DNA from: Escherichia marmotae
GTDB taxonomy: Bacteria; Pseudomonadota; Gammaproteobacteria; Enterobacterales; Enterobacteriaceae
Assembly: GCF_002900365.1 (NCBI RefSeq)
Contig: NZ_CP025979.1
Coordinates: 1,860,001-1,924,000, forward strand
DNA length: 64,000 bases
Reading direction: 5' to 3'
Shown here: piece after piece, positions 30,784 through 39,517 of the stretch
Numbering within the stretch: position 1 is the stretch's first letter
Layout: the number at the start of each line of letters is the position of its first letter
The notes under the pieces: generated by a model
Told to the model about the DNA's origin: nothing
The model's input: the letters and a program-made list of their open reading frames with translations, nothing else
The model's database searches: none
Translations under genes and position numbers: made by a program

Positions 30784-33021
30784 GTGGACTGGCTTCTTGA
30801 TGTTTTTGCTACCTGGCTTTATGGCTTAAAAGTAATCGCGATAACGTTAGCGGTCATAATGTTCATCAGCGGACTGGACGATTTTTTCATTGATGTCGTC
30901 TACTGGGTTCGTCGCATTAAGCGCAAGTTGAGTGTTTATCGGCGCTACCCACGAATGAGTTACCGCGAACTGTACAAACCAGATGAAAAACCGTTAGCGA
31001 TTATGGTTCCGGCGTGGAATGAAACTGGCGTCATCGGCAATATGGCCGAGCTGGCGGCAACCACGCTCGACTATGAAAACTATCATATCTTTGTCGGCAC
31101 TTACCCGAACGACCCCGATACTCAGCGTGATGTTGACGAAGTGTGTGCTCGCTTCCCGAACGTGCATAAGGTGGTCTGCGCACGTCCTGGCCCCACCAGC
31201 AAAGCAGATTGTCTGAACAATGTGCTGGACGCCATCACCCAGTTTGAGCGAAGCGCCAATTTCGCCTTTGCGGGTTTTATTCTGCATGACGCCGAAGATG
31301 TGATTTCGCCAATGGAACTGCGTCTGTTCAACTACCTTGTCGAGCGTAAGGATCTGATTCAGATCCCGGTGTATCCGTTCGAACGCGAATGGACGCACTT
31401 CACCAGCATGACCTATATCGATGAGTTTTCCGAACTGCATGGCAAAGATGTTCCGGTGCGTGAAGCCCTCGCCGGACAGGTGCCCAGCGCAGGTGTTGGC
31501 ACCTGTTTCAGCCGCCGCGCCGTGACCGCGCTGTTGGCTGACGGTGACGGCATTGCTTTTGACGTGCAAAGTCTCACCGAAGATTACGACATTGGTTTTC
31601 GCCTGAAAGAGAAAGGAATGACGGAGATTTTTGTCCGTTTTCCGGTGGTGGACGAAGCTAAAGAACGCGAGCAGCGTAAATTTTTACAGCACGCGCGGAC
31701 GTCAAACATGATCTGCGTGCGCGAATATTTCCCCGATACCTTTTCCACCGCAGTGCGGCAAAAGTCTCGCTGGATCATCGGCATTGTTTTCCAGGGATTT
31801 AAAACCCATAAATGGACTTCCAGCCTGACACTCAACTACTTTCTCTGGCGTGACCGCAAAGGGGCAATCAGCAACTTTGTTAGTTTCCTCGCGATGCTGG
31901 TGATGATCCAGCTTTTGCTGTTACTGGCGTATGAAAGTTTATGGCCTGATGCCTGGCATTTTCTTTCTATTTTCAGCGGCAGCGCATGGTTAATGACCCT
32001 GCTATGGCTAAACTTTGGCTTGATGGTTAACCGTATTGTGCAGCGGGTGATTTTTGTCACCGGTTACTACGGCCTGACGCAGGGCCTGCTATCCGTCCTG
32101 CGGCTATTCTGGGGCAACCTGATTAACTTTATGGCTAACTGGCGCGCGTTGAAACAGGTGCTTCAACATGGCGATCCGCGTCGCGTAGCGTGGGATAAAA
32201 CGACGCACGATTTCCCCAGCGTGACTGGCGATACCCGTTCGTTGCGCCCGTTAGGTCAAATTTTGTTGGAAAATCAGGTCATCACCGAAGAACAACTCGA
32301 TACAGCACTGCGTAATCGCGTCGAAGGTCTGCGTCTCGGCGGTTCGATGCTGATGCAAGGGTTGATCAGCGCCGAACAACTGGCGCAGGCGCTGGCTGAG
32401 CAAAACGGCGTGGCATGGGAATCGATCGATGCCTGGCAGATCCCTTCCTCGCTGATTGCCGAAATGCCGGCTTCCGTAGCACTGCATTATGCGGTGCTGC
32501 CGCTGCGTCTGGAAAATGATGAGTTAATTGTCGGTAGTGAAGACGGCATTGATCCGGTGTCACTGGCGGCACTGACGCGCAAGGTTGGACGTAAAGTGCG
32601 CTACGTCATTGTTCTGCGCGGGCAAATTGTCACCGGATTACGCCACTGGTATGCACGCTGCCGCGGTCACGATCCGCGGGCAATGTTGTACAATGCGGTT
32701 CAGCATCAGTGGCTCACGGAACAACAGGCCAGCGATATTTGGCAGCAATATGTGCCGCATCAGTTCCTGTTTGCCGAAATACTGACCACACTCGGCCATA
32801 TTAATCGTTCAGCGATTAATGTGCTGCTACTGCGTCATGAACGCAGCTCTCTGCCGCTCGGCAAATTTTTGGTTACTGAAGGTGTCATCAGCCAGGAAAC
32901 GCTGGATCGCGTACTGACAATTCAACGCGAATTACAAGTTTCGATGCAATCTCTATTACTCAAAGCAGGTTTAACCACAGAACAGGTTGCGCAACTGGAG
33001 TCCGAAAATGAAGGAAAATAA
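30784..33021 (+). CDS. nfrB: c-di-GMP-responsive glycosyltransferase NfrB
   Basis: NfrB is an inner-membrane GT2-type processive glycosyltransferase making an exopolysaccharide exported through NfrA; phage N4 needs it. It has 745 residues from GTG 30784. After N-terminal TM helices come VPAWNETGVIG, the DAED metal-binding motif, the TEDYD acceptor-site motif and QKSRWIIG. Further TM helices follow. The C-terminal part has MshEN-type c-di-GMP-binding repeats (LGQILLENQVITEEQLDTAL and LGGSMLMQGLISAEQLAQAL). nfrA overlaps its last 14 bases. Confidence 0.95.
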   Translation: MDWLLDVFATWLYGLKVIAITLAVIMFISGLDDFFIDVVYWVRRIKRKLSVYRRYPRMSYRELYKPDEKPLAIMVPAWNETGVIGNMAELAATTLDYENYHIFVGTYPNDPDTQRDVDEVCARFPNVHKVVCARPGPTSKADCLNNVLDAITQFERSANFAFAGFILHDAEDVISPMELRLFNYLVERKDLIQIPVYPFEREWTHFTSMTYIDEFSELHGKDVPVREALAGQVPSAGVGTCFSRRAVTALLADGDGIAFDVQSLTEDYDIGFRLKEKGMTEIFVRFPVVDEAKEREQRKFLQHARTSNMICVREYFPDTFSTAVRQKSRWIIGIVFQGFKTHKWTSSLTLNYFLWRDRKGAISNFVSFLAMLVMIQLLLLLAYESLWPDAWHFLSIFSGSAWLMTLLWLNFGLMVNRIVQRVIFVTGYYGLTQGLLSVLRLFWGNLINFMANWRALKQVLQHGDPRRVAWDKTTHDFPSVTGDTRSLRPLGQILLENQVITEEQLDTALRNRVEGLRLGGSMLMQGLISAEQLAQALAEQNGVAWESIDAWQIPSSLIAEMPASVALHYAVLPLRLENDELIVGSEDGIDPVSLAALTRKVGRKVRYVIVLRGQIVTGLRHWYARCRGHDPRAMLYNAVQHQWLTEQQASDIWQQYVPHQFLFAEILTTLGHINRSAINVLLLRHERSSLPLGKFLVTEGVISQETLDRVLTIQRELQVSMQSLLLKAGLTTEQVAQLESENEGK

Positions 33022-35980
33022 CCTTAATCGCATCATCGGATGGTCTGGTTTACTGCTGACGTCTTTATTGAGTACTGGCGCACTCGCAGACAATATTGGC
33101 ACCAGCGCCAAAGAGCTGGGGCTTAGCGACTATCGCCATTTTGTTATTTATCCCCGCCTCGATAAGGCGCTGAAAGCACAGAAAAATAACGACGAAGCAA
33201 CCGCCATCCGTGAATTTGAATATATTCATCAGCAGGTGCCGGATAATATTCCGCTGACTTTATATCTGGCAGAAGCCTATCGCCATTTTGGTCATGATGA
33301 CCGCGCACGGCTGTTGCTTGAGGATCAGCTTAAACGAACTCCCGGCGATGCCCGACTTCAACGTAGCCTTGCGGCAATTCCTGTGGAAGTCAAAACAGTG
33401 AATACCATCGAGGAGCTGCTGGCCCAGCAAAAAGCGTGCGATGCTGCGCCGACTCTGCGTTGCCGCAGTGAAGTTGGGCAGAATGCGCTGCGGCTGGCAC
33501 AGTTATCTGTTGCCAAAGCGCAACTGAACGATGCGACGTTTGCCGCATCGCCGGAAGGAAAAACGTTACGAACCGATCTGCTGCAACGCGCAATCTACCT
33601 GAAACAATGGTCCCAGGCGGATACGCTATACAATGAAGCACGCCAGCAGAATACATTAAGCGCAGCAGAGCGCCGTCAGTGGTTTGACGTGCTTCTTGCC
33701 GGGCATCTGGATGATCGGATCCTGGCGCTGCAATCAGTGGGGATCTTCACCGATCCACAGTCGTATATTACTTACGCGACCGCACTGGCTTATCGTGGCG
33801 AAAAAGCACGCCTCCAGCGTTATCTCGCTGAAAACAAACCTCTGTTCACTACTGACTTACAAGAGAAAAGCTGGCTCTATCTGTTATCAAAATACAGTGA
33901 CACTCCGGTGCAAGCGTTGGCGAATTACACGGTACAGTTTGCCGATAACCGCCAGTACGTTATTGGCGCAACGCTTCCGGAGCTGTTAAAAGAGGGTCAG
34001 TACGACGCGGCGCAAAAACTGCTCGCCACCCTCCCCGCCAATGAAATGCTTGAAGAGCGTTATGCCGTCAGTGTGGCAACCCACAACAGAGTTGAAGCAC
34101 TACGTCTGGCGCGGTTGCTGTATCAGCGAGAACCAGCAAATCTTACGCGCCTGGATCAACTGACCTGGCAACTGATGCAGAACGGACAGTCACGTGAAGC
34201 TGCCGATTTGTTACTGCAACGCTACCCTTTCCAGGGCGATGCAAGCGCCAGCCATACGTTAATGACGCGGCTGGCGTCTCTGTTGGAAAGTCATCCTTAC
34301 CTGGCAACGCCAGCGAAAGTGGCGATTTTATCGAAACCGTTGCCGCTGGCGGCGCAACGCCAGTGGCAAAGCCAGTTGCCGGGTATTGCTGACAATTGCC
34401 CGGCAATCGTCCGTTTACTGGGCGATATGTCACCGACTTACGATGCAGCCGCCTGGAACCGTCTGGCGAAGTGTTATCGGGAGACGCTACCTGGTGTGGC
34501 GTTGTATGCATGGCTTCAGGCAGAAAAACGGCAACCGAACGCGTGGCAACATCGCGCGGTGGCCTATCAGGCGTATCAGGTTGAAGACTACGCCACCGCA
34601 CTGGCGGCCTGGCAGAAAATCAGTCTTCACGACATGAGCAAGGAAGATCTGCTCGCTGCCGCCAATACCGCCCAGGCGGCTGGAAATGGCACGGCTCGCG
34701 ATCGCTGGCTTCAGCAGGCAGAACAACGCGGGCTGGGCAACAATGCTCAGTATTGGTGGCTACATGCACAACGTTATATTCCTGCTCAGCCAGAACTTGC
34801 ACTGAACGATCTCACTCGCTCAATTAACATTGCGCCTTCAGCTAACGCTTACGTTGCGCGGGCGACGATTTATCGGCAACGTCATAATGTCTCAGCGGCA
34901 GTGAGCGATTTGCGCGCCGCTCTGGAACTGGAACCGAATAACAGCAATACCCAGGCGGCGCTCGGTTACGCCTTGTGGGATAGCGGCGATATCGCGCAGT
35001 CGCGGGAGATGCTGGAACAGGCGCATAAAGGGCTACCGGACGATCCGGCACTCATCAGACAACTGGCTTACGTGAATCAGCGTCTGGATGATATGCCTGC
35101 GACGCAACACTACGCCCGGCTGGTGATTGATGACATTGATAACCAGGCGCTGATTACACCGCTGACACCAGAACAAAATCAGCAACGCTTCAATTTCCGT
35201 CGTCTGCATGAGGACGTTGGTCGCCGCTGGACGTTCAGTTTCGATTCCTCCATCGGCTTGCGTTCCGGCGCGATGAGTTCAGCTAGCAATAACGTCGGTG
35301 GCGCTGCGCCAGGTAAAAGCTATCGTAGCTACGGACAACTGGAAGCCGAATACCGCATCGGGCGCAATATACTGCTGGAAGGCGACCTGCTTTCGGTTTA
35401 CAGCCGTGTGTTTGCCGATACCGGAGAAAACGGTGTGGTGATGCCGGTGAAAAATCCGATGTCCGGCACCGGCCTGCGCTGGAAGCCGCTGCGCGATCAG
35501 ATCTTTTTCCTTGCCGTTGAACAGCAGTTCCCGCTGAATGGGCAAAATGGCACCTCCGACACCATGCTGCGTGCCAGCGCCTCGTTCTTTAACGGCGGCA
35601 AATACAGCGATGAGTGGCACCCGAACGGTTCAGGCTGGTTTGCCCAAAACCTGTATCTCGATGCGGCGCAATATGTCCGCCAGGATATTCAGGCGTGGAC
35701 GGCTGATTACCGTGTGAGCTGGCATCAGAAAGTCGCGAACGGGCAGACAATCGAACCTTACGCTCACATACAGGATAACGGCTATCGTGATAAAGGCACT
35801 CAGGGCGCACAGCTTGGTGGCGTCGGCGTGCGCTGGAATATCTGGACCGGCGAGACGCATTACGATGCCTGGCCGCACAAAGTCAGTCTCGGCGTCGAAT
35901 ATCAGCATACCTTTAAGGTGATTAATCAACGTAGCGGGGAGCGCAACAACGCGTTTCTCACCATTGGAGTGCACTGGTAA
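33008..35980 (+). CDS. nfrA: Phage N4 receptor / outer-membrane exopolysaccharide porin NfrA
   Basis: NfrA is the outer-membrane protein that exports the NfrB-made glycan and is needed for phage N4 adsorption. ATG 33008 (MKENNLNRIIGWSG) gives 990 residues; the earlier in-frame start at 32987 lies deeper in nfrB. The signal peptide ends at ALAD (about 28). TPR-type repeats span the periplasmic part, for example NAYVARATIYRQRHN and TQAALGYALWDSGDI. A C-terminal beta-barrel ends in the aromatic residue of IGVHW. nfrB, nfrA and ybcH are packed as one operon. Confidence 0.95.
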   Translation: MKENNLNRIIGWSGLLLTSLLSTGALADNIGTSAKELGLSDYRHFVIYPRLDKALKAQKNNDEATAIREFEYIHQQVPDNIPLTLYLAEAYRHFGHDDRARLLLEDQLKRTPGDARLQRSLAAIPVEVKTVNTIEELLAQQKACDAAPTLRCRSEVGQNALRLAQLSVAKAQLNDATFAASPEGKTLRTDLLQRAIYLKQWSQADTLYNEARQQNTLSAAERRQWFDVLLAGHLDDRILALQSVGIFTDPQSYITYATALAYRGEKARLQRYLAENKPLFTTDLQEKSWLYLLSKYSDTPVQALANYTVQFADNRQYVIGATLPELLKEGQYDAAQKLLATLPANEMLEERYAVSVATHNRVEALRLARLLYQREPANLTRLDQLTWQLMQNGQSREAADLLLQRYPFQGDASASHTLMTRLASLLESHPYLATPAKVAILSKPLPLAAQRQWQSQLPGIADNCPAIVRLLGDMSPTYDAAAWNRLAKCYRETLPGVALYAWLQAEKRQPNAWQHRAVAYQAYQVEDYATALAAWQKISLHDMSKEDLLAAANTAQAAGNGTARDRWLQQAEQRGLGNNAQYWWLHAQRYIPAQPELALNDLTRSINIAPSANAYVARATIYRQRHNVSAAVSDLRAALELEPNNSNTQAALGYALWDSGDIAQSREMLEQAHKGLPDDPALIRQLAYVNQRLDDMPATQHYARLVIDDIDNQALITPLTPEQNQQRFNFRRLHEDVGRRWTFSFDSSIGLRSGAMSSASNNVGGAAPGKSYRSYGQLEAEYRIGRNILLEGDLLSVYSRVFADTGENGVVMPVKNPMSGTGLRWKPLRDQIFFLAVEQQFPLNGQNGTSDTMLRASASFFNGGKYSDEWHPNGSGWFAQNLYLDAAQYVRQDIQAWTADYRVSWHQKVANGQTIEPYAHIQDNGYRDKGTQGAQLGGVGVRWNIWTGETHYDAWPHKVSLGVEYQHTFKVINQRSGERNNAFLTIGVHW

Positions 35981-36871
35981 ATGCGTAAGTTCATTTTCGT
36001 ATTGCTGACACTGCTCCTGGTCAGCCCTTTTTCCTTTGCAATGAAAGGTATTATCTGGCAACCGCAAAACCGTGACAGTCAGGTCACCGACGCCCAGTGG
36101 CAGGGACTGATGAGTCAGTTGCGTCTCCAGGGCTTCGACACCCTGATTCTGCAATGGACTCGTTATGGCGATGCATTCACCCAGCCAGAACAGCGCGCGT
36201 TATTGTTTAAGCGTGCCGCAGCAGCGCAACAGGCTGGTCTGAAGCTGATTGTTGGTCTGAACGCCGATCCGGAATTTTTTCTGCATCAGAAGCAGTCATC
36301 TGCAGCGCTGGAAAGCTACCTTAATCGCCTGCTGGCCGCCGATCTCCAGCAAGCCAGATTATGGCGTGCCACGCCTGGCGTAACGCCGGATGGCTGGTAC
36401 ATCAGTGCGGAAATTGACGATCTGAACTGGCGCAGTGAAGCCGCCCGACAACCTTTACTAAAATGGTTAAACAATACGCAGCGACTGATTAGCAATGTTT
36501 CAGCAAAACCGGTTTATATCAGTAGCTTTTTCGCTGGCAATATGTCGCCCGATGGCTATCGGCAACTGCTGGAACAAGTTAGAGCGACAGGCGTTAATGT
36601 CTGGGTACAGGATGGCGGCGGCGTTGATAAACTCACCGCCGAACAGCGTGACCGTTATCTGCAAGCCAGCGCAGATTGCCAAACTGCCTCACCCGCCAGC
36701 GGCATTGTTTATGAGTTGTTTGTCGCGGGCAAAGGTAAAACGTTTGCAGCTAAACCAAAACCGAATGCGGAGATCGCCTCGCTACTAGCAAAACGTTCCG
36801 CCTGTGGCAAAGACGCACTCTATTTCTCTCTGCGCTATTTGCCCGTCGCGCGTGGCATCCTCGAGTATTAA
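35981..36871 (+). CDS. ybcH: DUF4434-type periplasmic protein YbcH
   Basis: The 296-residue protein has a clear signal peptide (MRKFIFVLLTLLLVSPFSFA, then MKGIIW). The mature part is of the DUF4434/glycoside-hydrolase-like type, with GFDTLILQWTRYGD, GWYISAEIDDLNW and VNVWVQDGGG resembling a TIM-barrel hydrolase. Its ATG abuts the nfrA stop, so it is translated with the export system. A role in trimming the Nfr glycan is my inference; no activity is established from sequence alone. Confidence 0.9.
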   Translation: MRKFIFVLLTLLLVSPFSFAMKGIIWQPQNRDSQVTDAQWQGLMSQLRLQGFDTLILQWTRYGDAFTQPEQRALLFKRAAAAQQAGLKLIVGLNADPEFFLHQKQSSAALESYLNRLLAADLQQARLWRATPGVTPDGWYISAEIDDLNWRSEAARQPLLKWLNNTQRLISNVSAKPVYISSFFAGNMSPDGYRQLLEQVRATGVNVWVQDGGGVDKLTAEQRDRYLQASADCQTASPASGIVYELFVAGKGKTFAAKPKPNAEIASLLAKRSACGKDALYFSLRYLPVARGILEY

Positions 36872-36879
36872 TTGTTTAA

Positions 36880-36901
36880 GGGAGCAACTTTGCTTGCTCC
36901 C
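36880..36901 (+). terminator. Intrinsic terminator after ybcH
   Basis: gggagcaa and ttgctccc form an 8-bp stem, followed by ttccttttc. It lies 8 bp beyond the ybcH stop and closes the nfrB-nfrA-ybcH operon. Confidence 0.85.
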
Positions 36902-37529
36902 TTCCTTTTCACTTGCCTGATCAGAATCCTGTCTGTATTAATTCTCAGTTTTCAACGCATTTTATGCGTCTGACGTTTTTCAATTATTTAACCAAACCGC
37001 GATCAAAAAGTGATAGTGTAATTTGCGAAAGAGGAGGCGTTAAAGGAAGAATATAGGTGAAACTAATTTCATCGACTAACTGTTTGTTCTGGAGGTCTTC
37101 ATTCTCCTACCGGTCAATAGATAACCGGAAGGTTTTAAACTGCTGTTTGTCATGAAACTTCAAAGCTCATTCTTTCATACGTTATCTTTTAATTATCTGC
37201 TCTCCAATCAAATATTCTTATCAGCGGTTACACCATTATATTCACAATAAACATCATTACCCGCTTTACCATTTGTCACCACATGATAGTTGCCATCAGA
37301 TCTTGCAATGCTTCGGCTCAGGATTACGCTTGCGACGATTTGGCACTTTCCAGATATTCCCGTACATAACACAAATAAGCGGCGTAACCACTTCTCAGAG
37401 GGATTATATAATCATATTTATACCACTATATAACTTTTAAATAAGAACAACTATTCATCAAGCGCATTAATATCAGCATATTCCTTTACACAGGAATAAA
37501 ACCTTTTATTTAATAAACAAAGAGAGTCA
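36902..37529. other. AT-rich accessory stretch with a decayed minus-strand frame
   Basis: No intact gene is seen in about 630 bp. On the minus strand, a frame ending at TGA 37208-37210 reads GKCQIVASVILSRSIARSD, then DGNYHVV and VYCEYNGV. This resembles a small secreted Cys-containing protein, but there is no acceptable start or signal peptide. A second minus-strand frame in the same place ends with REYLESAKSSQA. Base composition is far more AT-rich than the core genes around it. Confidence 0.45.
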
Positions 37530-38207
37530 ATGATGAGTAAAATTACAGGCGTTTTAGTTGACAACCATATCTATGATATTAAAAATGATATGACGAATGG
37601 TTACCATTTCCCTAACTGCTTGTTTCCAGGTGCCACCTTTAAGATGGTCATTGATAATGACCCGGTTAATAATGACAAGGTAAAATGGAGCTGTAGCACT
37701 GATGCAGACAATAATGTTCTGGCGATCAGTCAGGATGGCACAGTAACTTTTCCTGACGTTGACGAAAAGTGCATCGGGAATATTTTTGCCATTTTCGCTA
37801 CTGATAAATCAACGAACAAATCTGCCGGTATTTATATTTTTACCGTGAAGCGTTTTTTCAAATACAGCATTGAAACTTATGATTCAGTTAAAGATATTTT
37901 ACCGTGGGTTAAAAAAATGAACGGAGAATTTCCTGAAGCGCAGGATATCGATAGTTACGATTATAATGATCATGATTCAGGGCATATTATTAAGCGAGAA
38001 GTTAACGCAGGACTTTACCAGGAATGGGGCGATGTAGCTAATAGTGGATGGAACACAAATAGTGAATGTGCGGGCATTTGTAGAATTTACGCTTTTAATA
38101 AAGAAGATAATATTTATTATTGGCTTAAAAATGATGAGGTCAGACAGGAATTGAGCGTGGGTTTCACCGCTCAGGCAGTTGCATCCTACGGTGAATCCAT
38201 CGCCTGA
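37530..38207 (+). CDS. Orphan Ig-like plus lectin-like domain protein (invasin/intimin-type C-terminus)
   Basis: I do not recognise a named gene. The 225-residue protein starts at ATG 37530 or 37533 behind agagag. Residues about 5-110 look like a bacterial Ig-like domain (VKWSCSTDADNNVLAISQDGT, then VTFPD). Residues about 118-225 resemble the C-type-lectin-like end of intimin/invasin proteins, with ETYDSVKDILPWVKKMNGEFPEA and GLYQEWGDVANSGW. No signal peptide, TM helix or beta-barrel is present, so it may be the surviving tail of a larger adhesin or an orphan cassette. It is AT-rich and flanked by decayed frames, which indicates transfer. Confidence 0.65.
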   Translation: MMSKITGVLVDNHIYDIKNDMTNGYHFPNCLFPGATFKMVIDNDPVNNDKVKWSCSTDADNNVLAISQDGTVTFPDVDEKCIGNIFAIFATDKSTNKSAGIYIFTVKRFFKYSIETYDSVKDILPWVKKMNGEFPEAQDIDSYDYNDHDSGHIIKREVNAGLYQEWGDVANSGWNTNSECAGICRIYAFNKEDNIYYWLKNDEVRQELSVGFTAQAVASYGESIA

Positions 38208-38284
38208 TTGTGTTTTTGTCCACTATCATTTGTATTATTGTAGCGTAAACATTCACTGAAATTATAAAATTTAACTTACGTAAA

Positions 38285-38306
38285 ACCACCCGTTCAGCGG
38301 GTGGTT
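38285..38306 (+). terminator. Intrinsic terminator hairpin
   Basis: accacccg and cgggtggt form an 8-bp stem with a 6-base loop, followed by tctcatattt, about 80 bp beyond the orphan protein. Confidence 0.7.
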
Positions 38307-38503
38307 CTCATATTTATCCACGATGTGGATGAAGTTTAAAAAACAAACAGACTTAAGAGTTTCTTGTTATATTGCTATAAACTATTTAATCACAAAATGC
38401 CGACAGTATTTCTTGCCTACAACTTTGTTATTGCTATTCAAAACACAAATATGGTAATCCCCTGTTCCACTTGCCAAAAAACATTTACCTGCAGTATAAA
38501 AAT

Positions 38504-38525
38504 TAGCCCGTATAAATATACGGGC
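38504..38525 (-). terminator. Hairpin beyond emrE
   Basis: agcccgtata and tatacgggct form a 10-bp stem, 34 bp past the emrE stop, with a run of A on the plus strand (T on the emrE strand) at its far side. It is a good terminator for emrE. Confidence 0.75.
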
Positions 38526-38559
38526 TGACGTATTTCATTAAACTCGAACGAAACTCTTT

Positions 38560-38892
38560 TTAATGTGGTGCGCTTCGTGACAATAAGTTAATTACTAACA
38601 CTCCGGCACAAATCAACATCATGCCTATAATGGCTGGAAGATCCAGCCGTTGGCCGAAAAATCCCCAGGACAGTAAACTAATCAGGACGATACCGACTCC
38701 TGACCAGATAGCATAAGCAATCCCTGTAGGAATATAAGCCAGCGTCTGAGCTAATAACCAGAATGATGTACAGTAACAAATAATTGTACCAACAGAGGGC
38801 CATAACCGTGTAAAACCCTCTGAAAACTTCATTAAGGTTGTACCAATAACCTCTGCAAGTATTGCACCACCAAGATAAATATAAGGGTTCAT
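38560..38892 (-). CDS. emrE: Small multidrug resistance efflux protein EmrE
   Basis: EmrE is a dimeric four-helix inner-membrane antiporter that exchanges protons for quaternary cations such as methyl viologen and ethidium. ATG 38892 gives MNPYIYLGGAILAEVIGTT and 110 residues, with aggaat upstream. Glu14, the proton/drug site, is present, and helix 3 has the GVGIVLISLL packing motif. The longer frame up to 38973 runs into the integrase remnant. In K-12 emrE is part of the DLP12 prophage; here it stands almost alone beside argU. Confidence 0.96.
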   Translation of the reverse strand: MNPYIYLGGAILAEVIGTTLMKFSEGFTRLWPSVGTIICYCTSFWLLAQTLAYIPTGIAYAIWSGVGIVLISLLSWGFFGQRLDLPAIIGMMLICAGVLVINLLSRSAPH

Positions 38893-38976
38893 AGCATATT
38901 CATTCCTGTTAATACCGGAGAGAATTGTACTACAGTTCGAACTTAACTCACTGGTTCCCCCTGGTGCATTCATTGA

Positions 38977-39135
38977 TGCTCTTCATCAGTGCTTCAGGGA
39001 ATGGGCGGATGGGGATCCATAGAAATGGTGCGTAGATATGCTCACCTTACGTCTAATCATTTGACAGAGCACGCGAGGAAAATAGACGATATTTTTGGTA
39101 ATGATGCCCCAAATACGTCCACTCTGAAATTATGA
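38977..39135 (+). pseudogene. 3' remnant of a DLP12-type tyrosine integrase (intD-like)
   Basis: The frame ending at TGA 39133-39135 reads [20 protein letters not shown], then [18 protein letters not shown]. This is the C-terminus of a lambdoid tyrosine recombinase: the GGW...H/W box and the catalytic Tyr in MVRRYAHL. An in-frame stop at 38974-38976 and the lack of the catalytic Arg and first His region show it is a fragment of about 52 codons. It lies 35 bp from the 3' end of argU, where such an integrase would sit, and closely resembles what I recall of K-12 IntD. Confidence 0.85.
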
Positions 39136-39170
39136 AGGTGGTAAAGAAGGTGTAACTGGTTGAATTGTAA

Positions 39171-39247
39171 TGGCGCGCCCTGCAGGATTCGAACCTGCGG
39201 CCCACGACTTAGAAGGTCGTTGCTCTATCCAACTGAGCTAAGGGCGC
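39171..39247 (-). tRNA. argU: tRNA-Arg (anticodon UCU), argU
   Basis: The minus strand gives a 77-nt cloverleaf with encoded CCA. The acceptor stem is GCGCCCT/AGGGCGC, the D arm contains AGCTCAGTTGGATAGAGC, the anticodon loop is CTTCTAA with UCU, and the T arm has GGTTCGAATCC. It reads the rare AGA/AGG arginine codons. Its 3' end is the classical attachment site for DLP12-type phages, and an integrase remnant lies next to it. Confidence 0.98.
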
Positions 39248-39278
39248 ATTGATACCACGATGTGCTGTAATCGCGTGA

Positions 39279-39306
39279 ATTATACGGTCAACCCTTGCTG
39301 AGTCAA
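39279..39306 (-). promoter_or_regulatory. Sigma-70 promoter of argU
   Basis: On the minus strand TTGACT, a 16-base spacer and a perfect TATAAT lie about 30 bp upstream of the tRNA 5' end. This matches a strong stable-RNA promoter. The remaining bases up to folD hold no gene; in K-12 the sfm/fimZ fimbrial cluster occupies this interval. Confidence 0.85.
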
Positions 39307-39517
39307 TGGCTTTTGAACTGGTTGCTGAACAAGTGTACGGTCGTGTCTGATTTATCTCACTACGACGGCAAACCAACGGCGGTTATCATTATCGGCGTTA
39401 ATCTGCCTGGTACAGAAGGTTTTACTTTTCAGAAAACGAAAACTGACAGCGCGCTACGCTTCTGACAAAATAGACGCATCCCCTTCGACCTACGTAACAG
39501 ATGGAATCCTCTCTCTG

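Larger units (their letters stand above)
38208..38559. other. Accessory stretch between the orphan protein and emrE
   Basis: About 350 bp without an intact gene. It contains two hairpins (38285-38306 and 38504-38525). A minus-strand frame ending at TAG 38382-38384 reads NFYTAGKCFLASGTGDYHIC, then KKYCRHFVIK. That frame resembles a second Cys-containing secreted-protein tail but has no start codon. Confidence 0.45.

Noticed and set aside
37208..37400. Functional small Cys-rich gene
   Set aside because: No start codon with ribosome site or signal peptide is visible, and another frame in the same place is equally open; recorded only as a probable relic.
36872..39300. Direct repeat of the argU 3' end marking a second attachment site
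   Set aside because: I searched the islet by eye for a second copy of the tRNA 3' segment and found none; the far prophage end cannot be placed.
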